From: Candidatus Eiseniibacteriota bacterium
GTDB taxonomy: Bacteria > Eisenbacteria > RBG-16-71-46 > SZUA-252
Assembly (NCBI GenBank): GCA_005893265.1
Contig: VBOX01000017.1
Coordinates: forward strand, 1-36,571
Direction: 5' to 3'
DNA: 36,571 nt
Shown here: positions 8,946 through 17,158 of the stretch, piece after piece
How the letters are laid out: each line of letters starts with the position of its first letter
How positions within the stretch are numbered: position 1 is the stretch's first letter
Program-made: the position numbers and the translations under genes
The notes under the pieces: model-generated
Database searches by the model: none
Seen by the model: the letters and a program-made list of their open reading frames with translations, nothing else
What the model was told of the DNA's origin: nothing

Positions 8946-9772
8946 CAGCCCGAGCCACCCTTCAGCCTTCTCACCCACATCTCGAAGGCCGACTTGTTCT
9001 GCTCCGTCTTCGCAGGCTTGAAGAACTCTGGGGCGGGCGGTGGGTTCCGGGGAAGCTCGGTCCAATCGGTCACCGACAGGGGCTCCGGAGGCTGCTTCGG
9101 CTCCATCACTGACGGTGCCGCTACGTCACCGCCTGGTTCTTGCGGGACCGTGGGCTCCCCGAAGCGCTCCAGCGCCATCTCCTGGAAATCCTGCACCTGG
9201 ACGTCGTAGGCCTTCGGCGCTTCGGCGTCGAAGGACTCGATCGTGTGCAGGCCAAGAGATATCTCGCCTAGGTATTCCTCCTCCCGTGGCGGCTGAACCG
9301 GCTGCCACGTGAGCTCACCCTGGGCTACGACCAGATCAGGCGGCCTCACCTCGGGGAATTCTCCCGACGTGATCTGATGAAGCGCCGTTTGCGATTCGAG
9401 ATCGCCGGGATCGATGCGGCAGACCGCGCGGTAGAAGTCGGAGGCGGCGCCGTGATTTCCCTCGTGGGAGAGGATTCCCGCAAGCGCCTTGAGCGCGACG
9501 ACGTTCTCCCGGTCCAGCTGGACCGCGCTCTCGAACTGGGCGCGGGCCTCGGCCAGACGGCCCGCCGCCAGGTAGCAGCGGCCCAGGACGATGCGGTCCC
9601 CGACGCCTTGCCCGGCGCGGCCGCGCCGCTCCTCGCAGAGGCGAATCGCTTCCTCGATTCTGCCTTGTTCCCGCATGCGCTCCGCGAGCGGAAGGTAAAG
9701 CGGCGACGACGGATCCTGTGTCGCGATCCGTTCGAGGAGAGCGATTGAATCGTAGCGTGCGTCCTCGGACAT
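8945..9772 (-). CDS. TPR-repeat protein between aroB and aroQ
   Basis: This 275-residue soluble protein is not assigned to a named family. Residues about 5-135 form three to four tetratricopeptide-like helix pairs (for example a GDRIVLGRCYLAAGRLAEA repeat near 57-75). The rest (about 140-275) is Pro/Glu-rich and probably disordered, with short acidic motifs and a conserved-looking end (SAFEMWVRRLKGGSG). A strong GAGGGGG site precedes the ATG by a few bases. No signal peptide is seen, so it should be cytoplasmic. It may be an adaptor; the C-terminal tail could be a docking segment. Confidence 0.75.
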   Translation of the reverse strand: MSEDARYDSIALLERIATQDPSSPLYLPLAERMREQGRIEEAIRLCEERRGRAGQGVGDRIVLGRCYLAAGRLAEARAQFESAVQLDRENVVALKALAGILSHEGNHGAASDFYRAVCRIDPGDLESQTALHQITSGEFPEVRPPDLVVAQGELTWQPVQPPREEEYLGEISLGLHTIESFDAEAPKAYDVQVQDFQEMALERFGEPTVPQEPGGDVAAPSVMEPKQPPEPLSVTDWTELPRNPPPAPEFFKPAKTEQNKSAFEMWVRRLKGGSG

Positions 9773-9779
9773 AACCCCC

Positions 9780-10865
9780 TCAGGGTCTCTGGACGAGGCT
9801 CGTAATTACCTCGCGGAGCGGGGTAAGCGAATGTAGTTCATAGGTGTTAGCTGCTCCGATCGCGGGGGACAATACCATTCGAAGGCGCGTCCGTCCACGC
9901 TTCTTGTCCTTCTGCAGTGCACTCCAGAAGGCAGCCCCCGGCAAGCGGTTTAGCCTGACCGGAAGGCCCAGCAAACGCAGAAGATCCTCGATCCCAAGCG
10001 CGGCGGTCGGGTCGAGCCCCGCCACGCGGACGCTCAACCTGGATGCCGCGACCATCCCGATCGAGACCGCCTCGCCGTGGGTAAATCGTTTGTAATCATA
10101 CGAGGCTTCGAGCGCGTGCCCCACAGTGTGCCCGAAATTCAAGTGCTGCCGAATTCCCCGATCCTCCGGATCGCGGGAGACATACCACGCCTTCTCCCTC
10201 GCCGCGGCGCGGATCAAGCTCGTGACCGGGGCGGCAAGCGCGCCGCGCCGCGCGAGGCGGCGCAGGCTCGCGAGGAGCGCGGGACGGCGGATGACGCCGA
10301 TCTTCACGATCTCGGCCAACCCCGAGCGGAACGCTCGCGGCGAGAGCGTCCTCAGTACCTCGGGATCGCAGAAGACGCCGCGGGGGTGATGAAAGGCGCC
10401 AAGGAGATTCTTTCCCAGGGGGAGATTGACCCCCACCTTTCCGCCGATGCCCGCATCGGCCTGCGCGAGAAGTGTCGTCGGGAAGACGACCCAATCGAGT
10501 CCACGTGCGTAGGCCGCGGCCGCGAACCCTGCGATGTCCGAAACCACGCCTCCGCCGAGCGCCAGGACCGGGACGGACCGGTCGACGCGCCACCGGGCCC
10601 AGCGCTCGCACAGGCGGCGCACGCTGGCGAGGGTTTTCGTGCGTTCCCCCGTCGGAAGCGCGATCGCATGCGGCGTGAATCCGGCGCGGCGAAGGCTCGC
10701 GAGAAATCGCGCGCCGTAGAGCCGCGCGACGGTCCGATCGGTGACCACGAGAACCTTCCCTGAGGCGCGGATCCCTAGCATCACATCGCCGGCGCGAGAG
10801 AGAATTCCCGGTGCCACCCGGATCGGGTATCGGATCCGCCCTCGCGGGACCGAAACCGAGATCAT
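9780..10865 (-). CDS. aroB: AroB, 3-dehydroquinate synthase
   Basis: The 361-residue enzyme cyclises DAHP to 3-dehydroquinate with NAD and a divalent metal. ALGGGVVSDIAGFAA near residue 102 is the NAD-binding turn. FPTTLLAQADAGIGGKVGVN, GLAEIVKIG (metal-binding Glu) and LNFGHTVGHALE (metal-binding His) are intact, with a further His in FTHGEAVSIGM. Its ATG overlaps the stop of the DUF4837 lipoprotein gene (ATGA), and the TPR gene follows seven bases later. Length is standard. Confidence 0.97.
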   Translation of the reverse strand: MISVSVPRGRIRYPIRVAPGILSRAGDVMLGIRASGKVLVVTDRTVARLYGARFLASLRRAGFTPHAIALPTGERTKTLASVRRLCERWARWRVDRSVPVLALGGGVVSDIAGFAAAAYARGLDWVVFPTTLLAQADAGIGGKVGVNLPLGKNLLGAFHHPRGVFCDPEVLRTLSPRAFRSGLAEIVKIGVIRRPALLASLRRLARRGALAAPVTSLIRAAAREKAWYVSRDPEDRGIRQHLNFGHTVGHALEASYDYKRFTHGEAVSIGMVAASRLSVRVAGLDPTAALGIEDLLRLLGLPVRLNRLPGAAFWSALQKDKKRGRTRLRMVLSPAIGAANTYELHSLTPLREVITSLVQRP

Positions 10866-11827
10866 CGGGCGGTCAGAGTCTCCGCGATCGCCTGAAGCTC
10901 GCGGAGGTAGGGGAGCTTCGGCCTCCCCGGAGCAAAGACGGAGAGGTCCACATAGAACCGTCTTCCCTGCCGCGCGACCTCGTAAAAGCGGTACGGTCCG
11001 GCGGCGCTCACCTCCTCGTCTTCCCAGCGGCCGTGGATCTGGCGGACCGCTCCGGCCAGCTCGCCCGAAGTGAGAGTCGGTTCCACCAGGTCGAGCGTGC
11101 GCTCGTTGGGCCGGAACGCGCGGGCGAGCGCGTCGCGGGCGCTCCTCAAGTCGGGGCCGCGATCCACGTCAGTCGGCATGATCCGAAGAAGCCGCGCCGG
11201 CGGGCCCTCGTCCAGGAGAAGCGCGGCCTTCGTGCCAGGATGCACCCGCAGCGCATACCCGCGCGGGACGTGGAGGCTGAACCCCGTGAGGCGCCGGAGA
11301 TTCTTCTCGGCATCGTGATCGCGAGGGAGCGCCAAGAGCCGGGCGCGCACCGTGGAAAACGTGGCGCGGTCCAGCTCCTCAAAGAGTCGGTTCTGGTGGC
11401 GCTGAAGCGCAGGAAGAAGCTCTTCTCTCGTTTCGGTCCAGAAAATACCCGCGGCCTGTCCACGCAGCCACACGTCCGGAGAAAATACGAACGGCTCTCG
11501 GGCGGTCGCGAGAGAGGCCCTCAGAGGCCCCAGCTGATCGGGGATCCTCCCCATCGGACCAAAACCTAGAAAAAGCACAGTCCGCGCGCGGTACGCGCCG
11601 GGATCGTCCGCGGTCGCGAGATGCACGTCGTAGGCAGTCTCGTCTTCGATCCGGATCGCGGGACGCTCCACGACGGCGCGCAAGAGCAAGACCTCGGGGG
11701 AGTCGGCTGGGAGCGTGGTCACGATCGTGAGCTCGCGGCTGCCTCCTTCCGCGAAGGGGCGACCGCCGCAACCCGCCGCGGCGATCGCGAGCAGGAAAAC
11801 CGCCGCGACTCTTGTCGTGAACGCCAT
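10862..11827 (-). CDS. DUF4837-like lipoprotein
   Basis: From ATG 11827 the product is 321 residues. It begins with a hydrophobic signal ending AIAAAGCGG, a lipobox Cys. An in-frame GTG at 11848 would add seven residues; neither start has a good ribosome site and I prefer the ATG because it gives a normal signal length. The sequence after the Cys (SRELTIVTTLP, later GIFWTETREELLPALQRH and SLHVPRGYALRV) resembles DUF4837, a lipoprotein family known mainly from Bacteroidota and relatives, function unknown. It overlaps aroB by four bases, an odd partner for a surface lipoprotein. Confidence 0.65.
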   Translation of the reverse strand: MAFTTRVAAVFLLAIAAAGCGGRPFAEGGSRELTIVTTLPADSPEVLLLRAVVERPAIRIEDETAYDVHLATADDPGAYRARTVLFLGFGPMGRIPDQLGPLRASLATAREPFVFSPDVWLRGQAAGIFWTETREELLPALQRHQNRLFEELDRATFSTVRARLLALPRDHDAEKNLRRLTGFSLHVPRGYALRVHPGTKAALLLDEGPPARLLRIMPTDVDRGPDLRSARDALARAFRPNERTLDLVEPTLTSGELAGAVRQIHGRWEDEEVSAAGPYRFYEVARQGRRFYVDLSVFAPGRPKLPYLRELQAIAETLTAR

Positions 11828-11893
11828 AGTCGGTGCGCAGGCTACCACACCGCGCGGGGCTGGACTAGCGGGCGGGGAAGCTTGGGGGTTGCG

Positions 11894-13087
11894 CTAGCGG
11901 GCGGGGGCGGACTCGAGCTGCTTGATCTGCTCCTCGATCTTTTGCGTCTCCTGCTCGAGCTTTCGAAGGGAGCGTCGGAGGCGCCCCAGCTCCGCGGAAC
12001 GGCTCAGCGGCGGTGGAGCGGAGGGCGCGCCGACCGCGGCACCGAGCGTCGTGCGCATCGGAAAGATCTCCGTGCCGCGCGAGACGGTCATTTCGACTTC
12101 GTCCCCTGGCCTGAGGGAGCGCACGAGCGATGTGATTTCCTCGCCCGAATGGATGACCGAGCCCTCGAACGCAAGAATTCGATCTCCGGTCTTGATCCCC
12201 GCTTGGGCGGCAGGGCTTTGCGGGACGACCCCCTCCACGAGCACGCCGAGCGTGTCTGGGAGGAGTCCGCGCCGCATCTGGATTCCGAGGAACGCCCGCC
12301 GCACGCTGCCGAACTCTTCGAGGTCATCGGCGATGCGCTGCAGCTGGTCGACGGGGAGCGCGATCAGGAGATCGGTCGATTGTTTCCGGTCAGGGCCGTC
12401 GGGTTCGACCACGGGTGACGCCGAGGAGCGGGCCGGAAGGGGTCCCGCGCGTCCGACGACGATCGCGACCCACTCCCCCGCCTCGTTCAGAACCGCACCA
12501 CCGCTGGCCCCGGGGTACGCCGACGCTTCGATCTCGACGATGTCTCCGGAATAGGGAAAGTCGACCCGCTCCCCCCGGCCCACGACATGACCCAGGGTGA
12601 TCTGCGGCCGCGTGACGCTCACGTTCGCGATCACCGCCACCCAGGAGCCGATCGCGAGCGATTGGGGAGAGGCTTGGCGGAGTGGCGGGAGCGGTGGACC
12701 CTCCACCGTGAAGAGCGCTACGTTCGATTGCCGGTCCACACCTCGGATCTGCGCATCGCGCCGGTTCCCGTCGCCCAAGAGCACGCCGAAAGTTCCACCG
12801 GAGAGCGCCATGCTCGCCGTCGTGAGGAGCCGGTGCGGGCTCAGGACGACGCCCGTGCCGATGAGGCGCCGGAGAGGGGCCTCGGGTCTCGGTTTCGAAT
12901 CGCGCCCGGGCGTTGCGACCATGGTCACGACGCTGGTGCGCGCGGAGTCGACGCCGACGAGCAGCGTCGCTTCGTCGCTCTTGAACGGGAGGATGCTGGC
13001 GGCGCCTACGCTGGAGTGTGGAAGCAGGAGCAACGCGAAGGCTGCGAGTGCTGAGGCGCCCGCCGATCGTATTCGGATCACAGGCAT
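11894..13087 (-). CDS. HtrA/DegP-like protein with PDZ domain, probable pseudoprotease
   Basis: ATG 13087 gives 397 residues with a signal peptide (1-30). Residues 75-215 align by eye to the HtrA trypsin-like domain. Where HtrA has TNAHVV there is TTASMA, so the catalytic His is Ser92. Where it has DIAVL there is NVALF, so the catalytic Asp is Asn122. The nucleophile motif GASGGAVLN (Ser195) is kept. A PDZ domain spans about 268-345 (FLGIQMR, GDRILAFEG). The last 40 residues form a charged coiled coil. It follows the anti-sigma gene by 31 bases, like mucD in the Pseudomonas algT operon. With two triad residues gone, peptide binding or sensing is more likely than proteolysis; that is inference. 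Confidence 0.85.
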   Translation of the reverse strand: MPVIRIRSAGASALAAFALLLLPHSSVGAASILPFKSDEATLLVGVDSARTSVVTMVATPGRDSKPRPEAPLRRLIGTGVVLSPHRLLTTASMALSGGTFGVLLGDGNRRDAQIRGVDRQSNVALFTVEGPPLPPLRQASPQSLAIGSWVAVIANVSVTRPQITLGHVVGRGERVDFPYSGDIVEIEASAYPGASGGAVLNEAGEWVAIVVGRAGPLPARSSASPVVEPDGPDRKQSTDLLIALPVDQLQRIADDLEEFGSVRRAFLGIQMRRGLLPDTLGVLVEGVVPQSPAAQAGIKTGDRILAFEGSVIHSGEEITSLVRSLRPGDEVEMTVSRGTEIFPMRTTLGAAVGAPSAPPPLSRSAELGRLRRSLRKLEQETQKIEEQIKQLESAPAR

Positions 13088-13118
13088 CGCGGATGCACTC
13101 CGGTCCGGCGCGTGGCGC

Positions 13119-13814
13119 CTAGAAGATGATGTACACGCCGTCGTCGGGCGTCTGGTTGACGGGGACGACGGTCGGGTCCTGCCCTTCGGCTCCGCGCTCC
13201 AGGTAGAACTTGTCGTTGATGATCTCATCCGTGTAGCGCTGTTGCGGGACCGTACCATCCACGACCGAATCGCGCATCGCGGCACGCGTGGGAACGCTCG
13301 CCACGACCGGGGCCACGTCGCGATTCACGGGAGCGGCCGTCCGCTCGATCTCGCTCACAGGGGCAGTCGGAGCGCTCGGCCCCATCTCACGCGGCGCGCC
13401 GGCGGTCGGCGCAAGCTCTCGAATAGCCACGCCGGGATTGGTGCTCTTCGGGTGAAGGCGTCCCTGGCCCACGGGAGACAGCATGACCGCGATGAATACG
13501 GCGCACACGCCGGCGCCCACCATGAAGGCGGGGCGCAACCGGGCTGGGGAGAATAGCTCTCGTATCAGCTCCGCGGGGCTTGGTCGGAGCCCTTCGCCCG
13601 ATCGAATCCGAGCAAAGACGTCCTCATCGAAATGGGCGCTCGGGGCCACCTGGGGCATTCGCTCCATGAGCCCCATCGTGGCTCGGACCTCGCGCATTCC
13701 GAGGGTGCAGCTCCGACACCCCATGAAGTGCGCCTCCAACGCCCGGCGCTCCTCCTGGCTGATCTCGTCCTCAATGTAGGACGAGAACAATGATTCGGCC
13801 GACCGGCAGTTCAT
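13119..13814 (-). CDS. Zinc-finger anti-sigma factor, membrane-anchored
   Basis: The 231-residue protein opens with a ZAS-type zinc finger: Cys3, His29, Cys33 and Cys36 (HFMGCRSC). This domain binds and occludes ECF sigma factors. A hydrophobic segment at about 96-114 is a single membrane span, putting the C-terminal 115 residues outside the inner membrane. That outer part is low-complexity (Pro, Ala, Thr) and ends in a hydrophobic DGVYIIF, possibly a recognition tail for a regulatory protease or PDZ protein. The ATG overlaps the sigma gene stop by four bases, the usual sigma/anti-sigma coupling. Confidence 0.88.
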   Translation of the reverse strand: MNCRSAESLFSSYIEDEISQEERRALEAHFMGCRSCTLGMREVRATMGLMERMPQVAPSAHFDEDVFARIRSGEGLRPSPAELIRELFSPARLRPAFMVGAGVCAVFIAVMLSPVGQGRLHPKSTNPGVAIRELAPTAGAPREMGPSAPTAPVSEIERTAAPVNRDVAPVVASVPTRAAMRDSVVDGTVPQQRYTDEIINDKFYLERGAEGQDPTVVPVNQTPDDGVYIIF

Positions 13815-14434
13815 GCGTCCTCCAGATTCAAATGTGGCTTGAGCCTCTCCTTCAGCATCAGCCGGGCGCGATTGATACGCGACCGGACCGTTCCACCGGG
13901 GATACGGAGAATCTCCCCCACTTCCTCGTAGCTCAGTCCTTCGATATCGCGTAGAACGACGGCCTCGCGATAACGCGCTGGGATCTTCTCGAGCGCTTCC
14001 GCCACGCGCCGGCGGATTTCGCTCGCATTCAGATCCTCGTCGGGCAGGGGTTTCAGGTCGGGGAACGCGAGCCCCTGCCCCCCGGAGTCTTCCTCCATCG
14101 CGTCCAGGCTGAACGTCCCTTTGTGCCGGACTCGACTACGGATCTCGTTCTTCGTCAGATTGACGGCGATCGTAAAGATCCATGTCGAGAACTTGCCGCT
14201 CTTTCGGTAGCGTTCGCGATTCCGATAGACGCGAAGGAATACCTCCTGGCTGATCTCCTCCGCCCGGTCCCGGTCGTTGATGAACCGGCACACCAGATTC
14301 ATGATCCGCGAGCGATACCGCTGGACGAGCGCACGGAAGGCCGTCTCGGAGCCCAAAGCACAACGCTCCATGACGTCTTCATCGGTTAGCTCGGCAAGGT
14401 CGAGCTTCTTCAATAGACGCAGCTCGCTGGGCAC
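13811..14434 (-). CDS. ECF-type RNA polymerase sigma factor (sigma-70 family)
   Basis: The 207-residue protein has region 2 at about 34-100 (SRIMNLVCRFINDRDRAEEISQEVFLRVY, given here only by ends; FSTWIFTIAVNLTKNE is region 2.4) and region 4 at about 145-197 (LEKIPARYREAV, then LSYEEVGEILR helix-turn-helix). GTG 14434 is chosen because GGAGAG lies five bases upstream; earlier codons in frame overlap nothing recognisable and lack family similarity. An ATG at 14436 is out of frame. It lies 64 bases after the TPR lipoprotein gene and overlaps its anti-sigma. Likely target is an envelope regulon. Confidence 0.92.
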   Translation of the reverse strand: MPSELRLLKKLDLAELTDEDVMERCALGSETAFRALVQRYRSRIMNLVCRFINDRDRAEEISQEVFLRVYRNRERYRKSGKFSTWIFTIAVNLTKNEIRSRVRHKGTFSLDAMEEDSGGQGLAFPDLKPLPDEDLNASEIRRRVAEALEKIPARYREAVVLRDIEGLSYEEVGEILRIPGGTVRSRINRARLMLKERLKPHLNLEDA

Positions 14435-14498
14435 ATTACTCTCCGTGGAGCTGGATACACCGTGGGGAGCTGGCCGGTTCCGGAAGGGGTTGGTTTCT

Positions 14499-16181
14499 TT
14501 AGGGATTGGCGAAGAGGGTGAGCCCTGCGGGGCTCTGTGAGGCACGCTTTCCGCGCACCCGCGACTCGGCCGCTTGGGCCTCGCTGTCCAGCCGGAGGGC
14601 CCGGCACACCCGGCCGAGCAGCCGCTCGGCATCCGATCCCACGTCGGGGCATCGAACCGCACGCCTCAAAAGGTCTCTCGCTAACTCCAACTGCCCCATG
14701 CTGTAGCGAATACTTCCCAGGAGCGTCAGAGCTCGCCCGTTCCAAGGGTTGAGCGCCACCGCACGATCGAGCCTCCCGACCGCCCGATCGACTGCTCCCT
14801 GATTTAGATCTGATGCGGCGAGAAAATAGAGGCATTCGGAATTTTCCCTGCCCAGCCCGTTGAGCTTCCGGAACGCCCACTCGGCCACCAGGCTATCCCC
14901 TAACTCTGCGGCGGCTTGCCCCAGCTCGGCGTAGAGCAGGGGGCTCTCGGGGCCCCTCAACGCTCCTTCCCGCATGAGGGCAACGGCTTCTTCCGGGTGG
15001 CGTAGAAGAATGTAGCACAGGGCTCCAGCCAGCACCTTTCGGGGGTTTGCCAGGAGCCCTTCCCTGATTTGCTCGAGTGTCAAAACCCCTGTCCGCCGGT
15101 CCCCGACCTTGATCTCCAAGTACGCGACCATCAGGGACTCCTCTTCCGTAAGGAAGCGCAGCTTAAGCAGCTTCCGGTAGCAGTCGAGCGCAGGTTTCTC
15201 GTTCCCGAGCGCCACGAGCGCCCGGGCCTTGACGGGCAGCGCGGCTCGTTTTTTCCCAAGCGGCTTCACCGCCTCCAGTGCCGCGCGGTAATCGCCGTCG
15301 CTCAGGAGCATGCGGCCGGCTTCAACGCGGACGTCGATTGGGTCGAACCCGCGCTGCCCTATCCTACCCAGGAAAGCCTCCGCGGCTCTCCGGTTCCCTT
15401 CACGGAACAAATACGAGGCGTACGCCGCGATCTGCTCGGGGACGGCGTCGTCGGCTTCGGCGCGCCGCCGGAGGAGCTTCTCCTCGAGAACCGTATCGCC
15501 CAAACGCCGGGCCAAAGCGACCCCCAGTCCCAAGGTCCGGGGATCGTCCGGGGTGAGCTCGAGGGCCAGCTGGAGGGCTTGAGACGCTTCATCCAACCGA
15601 CCGTCCTCGAGCGCCATCCCCAAAACGCCTGTCGCCACCCATCCGAAATCGGGAAGCAGGACGTCCGTGCGCCTTAGATCAGCCAACGCCGCCTCGTAGT
15701 TCTTATTGAGCTCGTGCGCGAGCGCGCGCAGGGCGTAGAGCTCGGGGCGCGCTCTCAGGATCCGCAGCGGCGGCGTCAAGGCCTGTACGGCGACCGCGGC
15801 TTCTCCCGCGCGGAGCCGCATGCGACCGACCAGCATCGCCGCGTCGGCATTCAAGCTGTCCAGTTGGAGGGCACGCTCGCCCCATCCGAGCGCGCGCGTG
15901 TCCTCGCCGGAAGTCTCGAGGATCTGGGCAAAGCGCGAAGCGACGTAGCTGGACGCCGCATCTTCGGCCGTCAGTGCTTCAGCCCAGACCGCGGCTTCTT
16001 CGATATTGCCGCTCTCTTGGGCCACCGCCGAGCGCGCGAGGAATTCGAGGTTGGCGGGAATCACGGGTGAGTGATCGGGGGAGAAGGCGCAGGCGGAGCC
16101 AGCCAGCAACGCGACCAAAATCAGGGACAGCGACCCCATGACCGTCCACGAGAAAAGGGAGGATGGATGATCTTCAGCCAC
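14499..16181 (-). CDS. TPR-repeat lipoprotein upstream of the sigma factor
   Basis: GTG 16181 follows TGGAGA by four bases and gives 560 residues; the open frame runs further up to 16298 but without family sense. A hydrophobic signal (about 15-31) ends in GSAC, a possible lipobox. The remainder is a solenoid of many TPR-like repeats with conserved Leu-Gly-Ala spacing (for example AERALQLDSLNADAAML and LDRAVALNPWNGRAL). Such proteins are protein-protein scaffolds in the periplasm or outer membrane. A strong promoter lies at 16254-16282. Being first in a run with sigma and anti-sigma genes suggests an envelope-assembly or stress role; I do not recognise a specific family. Confidence 0.8.
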   Translation of the reverse strand: MAEDHPSSLFSWTVMGSLSLILVALLAGSACAFSPDHSPVIPANLEFLARSAVAQESGNIEEAAVWAEALTAEDAASSYVASRFAQILETSGEDTRALGWGERALQLDSLNADAAMLVGRMRLRAGEAAVAVQALTPPLRILRARPELYALRALAHELNKNYEAALADLRRTDVLLPDFGWVATGVLGMALEDGRLDEASQALQLALELTPDDPRTLGLGVALARRLGDTVLEEKLLRRRAEADDAVPEQIAAYASYLFREGNRRAAEAFLGRIGQRGFDPIDVRVEAGRMLLSDGDYRAALEAVKPLGKKRAALPVKARALVALGNEKPALDCYRKLLKLRFLTEEESLMVAYLEIKVGDRRTGVLTLEQIREGLLANPRKVLAGALCYILLRHPEEAVALMREGALRGPESPLLYAELGQAAAELGDSLVAEWAFRKLNGLGRENSECLYFLAASDLNQGAVDRAVGRLDRAVALNPWNGRALTLLGSIRYSMGQLELARDLLRRAVRCPDVGSDAERLLGRVCRALRLDSEAQAAESRVRGKRASQSPAGLTLFANP

Positions 16182-16206
16182 GTCGTCTCCAGAGTCAAAG
16201 GATAGA

Positions 16207-16228
16207 GGAGGGCCCAAGTGGACCCTCC
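16207..16228 (-). promoter_or_regulatory. Nine-base-pair hairpin in the TPR lipoprotein leader
   Basis: The arms GGAGGGTCC and GGGCCCTCC pair over nine positions (one G-T wobble) around a four-base ACTT loop. It lies 26 bases before the GTG start and downstream of the -10 box, so it is in the mRNA leader. No U-run follows, so it is not a clear terminator. It may modulate ribosome access or mRNA stability. Confidence 0.45.
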
Positions 16229-16253
16229 TCCCCTGTCTCGAGACGACGCTGTA

Positions 16254-16282
16254 ATTATAGCAATCTATGATTCGGACTGCAA
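16254..16282 (-). promoter_or_regulatory. Sigma70-type promoter for the TPR-sigma-anti-sigma-HtrA-like genes
   Basis: On the - strand, TTGCAG (16282-16277) and a perfect TATAAT (16259-16254) are separated by exactly 17 bases. The boxes overlap the 3' end of rnc. It is one of two convincing promoters in the window. The boxes fit the housekeeping sigma factor rather than an ECF factor, so the module would have basal expression. Confidence 0.7.
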
Positions 16283-17145
16283 CCCTGATGCGGCCCAAGG
16301 GGATTTGCTCCCATCGGGGCCCCGCGCCTCGTCCTCCCGCGGCTCCCGGCTCTCCTCGTGCGGACCGCCGCTTCCCGGTTGCCCGGCCCCCGGGCCGCGC
16401 CCCCCACCGCCCCGCGAGCGGCGCCCGCGACCACCCCGACGCCTGCGCCGGCGATGATCCTGCCGTTCGCCTCGCACCAACTTCTCGAAATGGAGAAGGG
16501 CGTCGCGAGCCGCCTCCTGCTCCGCTTCCTTCTTGTTGTTCCCGTGGCCCCGGCCGAGCACCTTCTGGTTCACGACCACTTCGACCGTGAACACCTTCTC
16601 GTGGTCGGGGCCGATCTCGCTCGAGATCCGGTATTGCGGGTGCGTCTTGAACTCACCCTGCACGTACTCCTGGAGCATGCTCTTGTAGTTCGCGAGATTC
16701 GCATCGCTCAGGATCTCGTGCACCTGGCGAAGGGGTCGCGGCCGCCGGATCCTGTCTCCGCCTCGCTGAGCAGAACGTATCCGGCGAGACCCATGAGCTT
16801 CGCGGTCCGGGAAAGAATGACGCGGCTCACGAGGAGCGACTTCATCTTCGTGAGCTCTCCCTCGCGAAGGGAGGTGAACTTTCGGTACAGGAACTCGTTC
16901 ACGACAAGCCCCACGACCGAGTCGCCGAGAAACTCCATCCGCTCGTTGGATTCTCCCACGCCTTTTTCGGGTTGGGAGTGGAGGTAGGAGCGGTGGGTCA
17001 ATGCCTGCCGTGCCAGCTCCGGGTCCTTGAACTTGTAATGAAGGATTGCTTCGAATCCGCGTAGATCGAATTCACGGCTTCCGCGATGCTCGAGTCGAGG
17101 GGCGGGAGCCTTTTCCATTCCAAACAGCTTTCTCAGTAATTTCAC
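16265..17145 (-). pseudogene. rnc: rnc, ribonuclease III, interrupted by an internal loss with frameshift
   Basis: Two fragments make up one RNase III. The first starts at GTG 17145 (AGAGGA nine bases upstream, 13 bases after fabF). It is intact through HRSYLHSQ, the first catalytic motif NERMEFLGDS and GSGGRD, then falls into a foreign frame and stops at 16708. From about 16735 the other frame continues PLRQVHEILSDANLANYK and a complete dsRNA-binding domain to 16265. Between them the family normally has about 30 residues (ILADALEALIGA and the following helix) with the second pair of metal-binding acidic residues. That stretch is absent from the DNA, so slippage cannot restore it. The end is Arg/Gly-rich (RRRRRRGGRGRRSRGG). 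It could be a true mutation or an assembly gap. Confidence 0.85.
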
Positions 17146-17158
17146 GTTTCGGGATCCT

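Noticed and set aside
14435-14498. ECF-type autoregulatory promoter before the sigma gene (GGAACC at 14481-14476)
   Set aside because: No CGTC-like -10 element lies 16-17 bases downstream, so the single motif is not enough.
16700-16745. Programmed frameshift or translational bypass to join the rnc, ndk or tgt fragments
   Set aside because: The residues between the fragments are absent from the DNA, so no ribosomal frameshift or hop could restore them, and no slippery heptamer is evident at the junctions.
16738-16752. Adjacent GCGGCCGC and GGATCC words next to the rnc break, like a cloning site
   Set aside because: They encode the normal GSGGRD residues of RNase III. Such GC-rich words are frequent here, and GGATCC also occurs at 17152-17157. 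No vector sequence follows.
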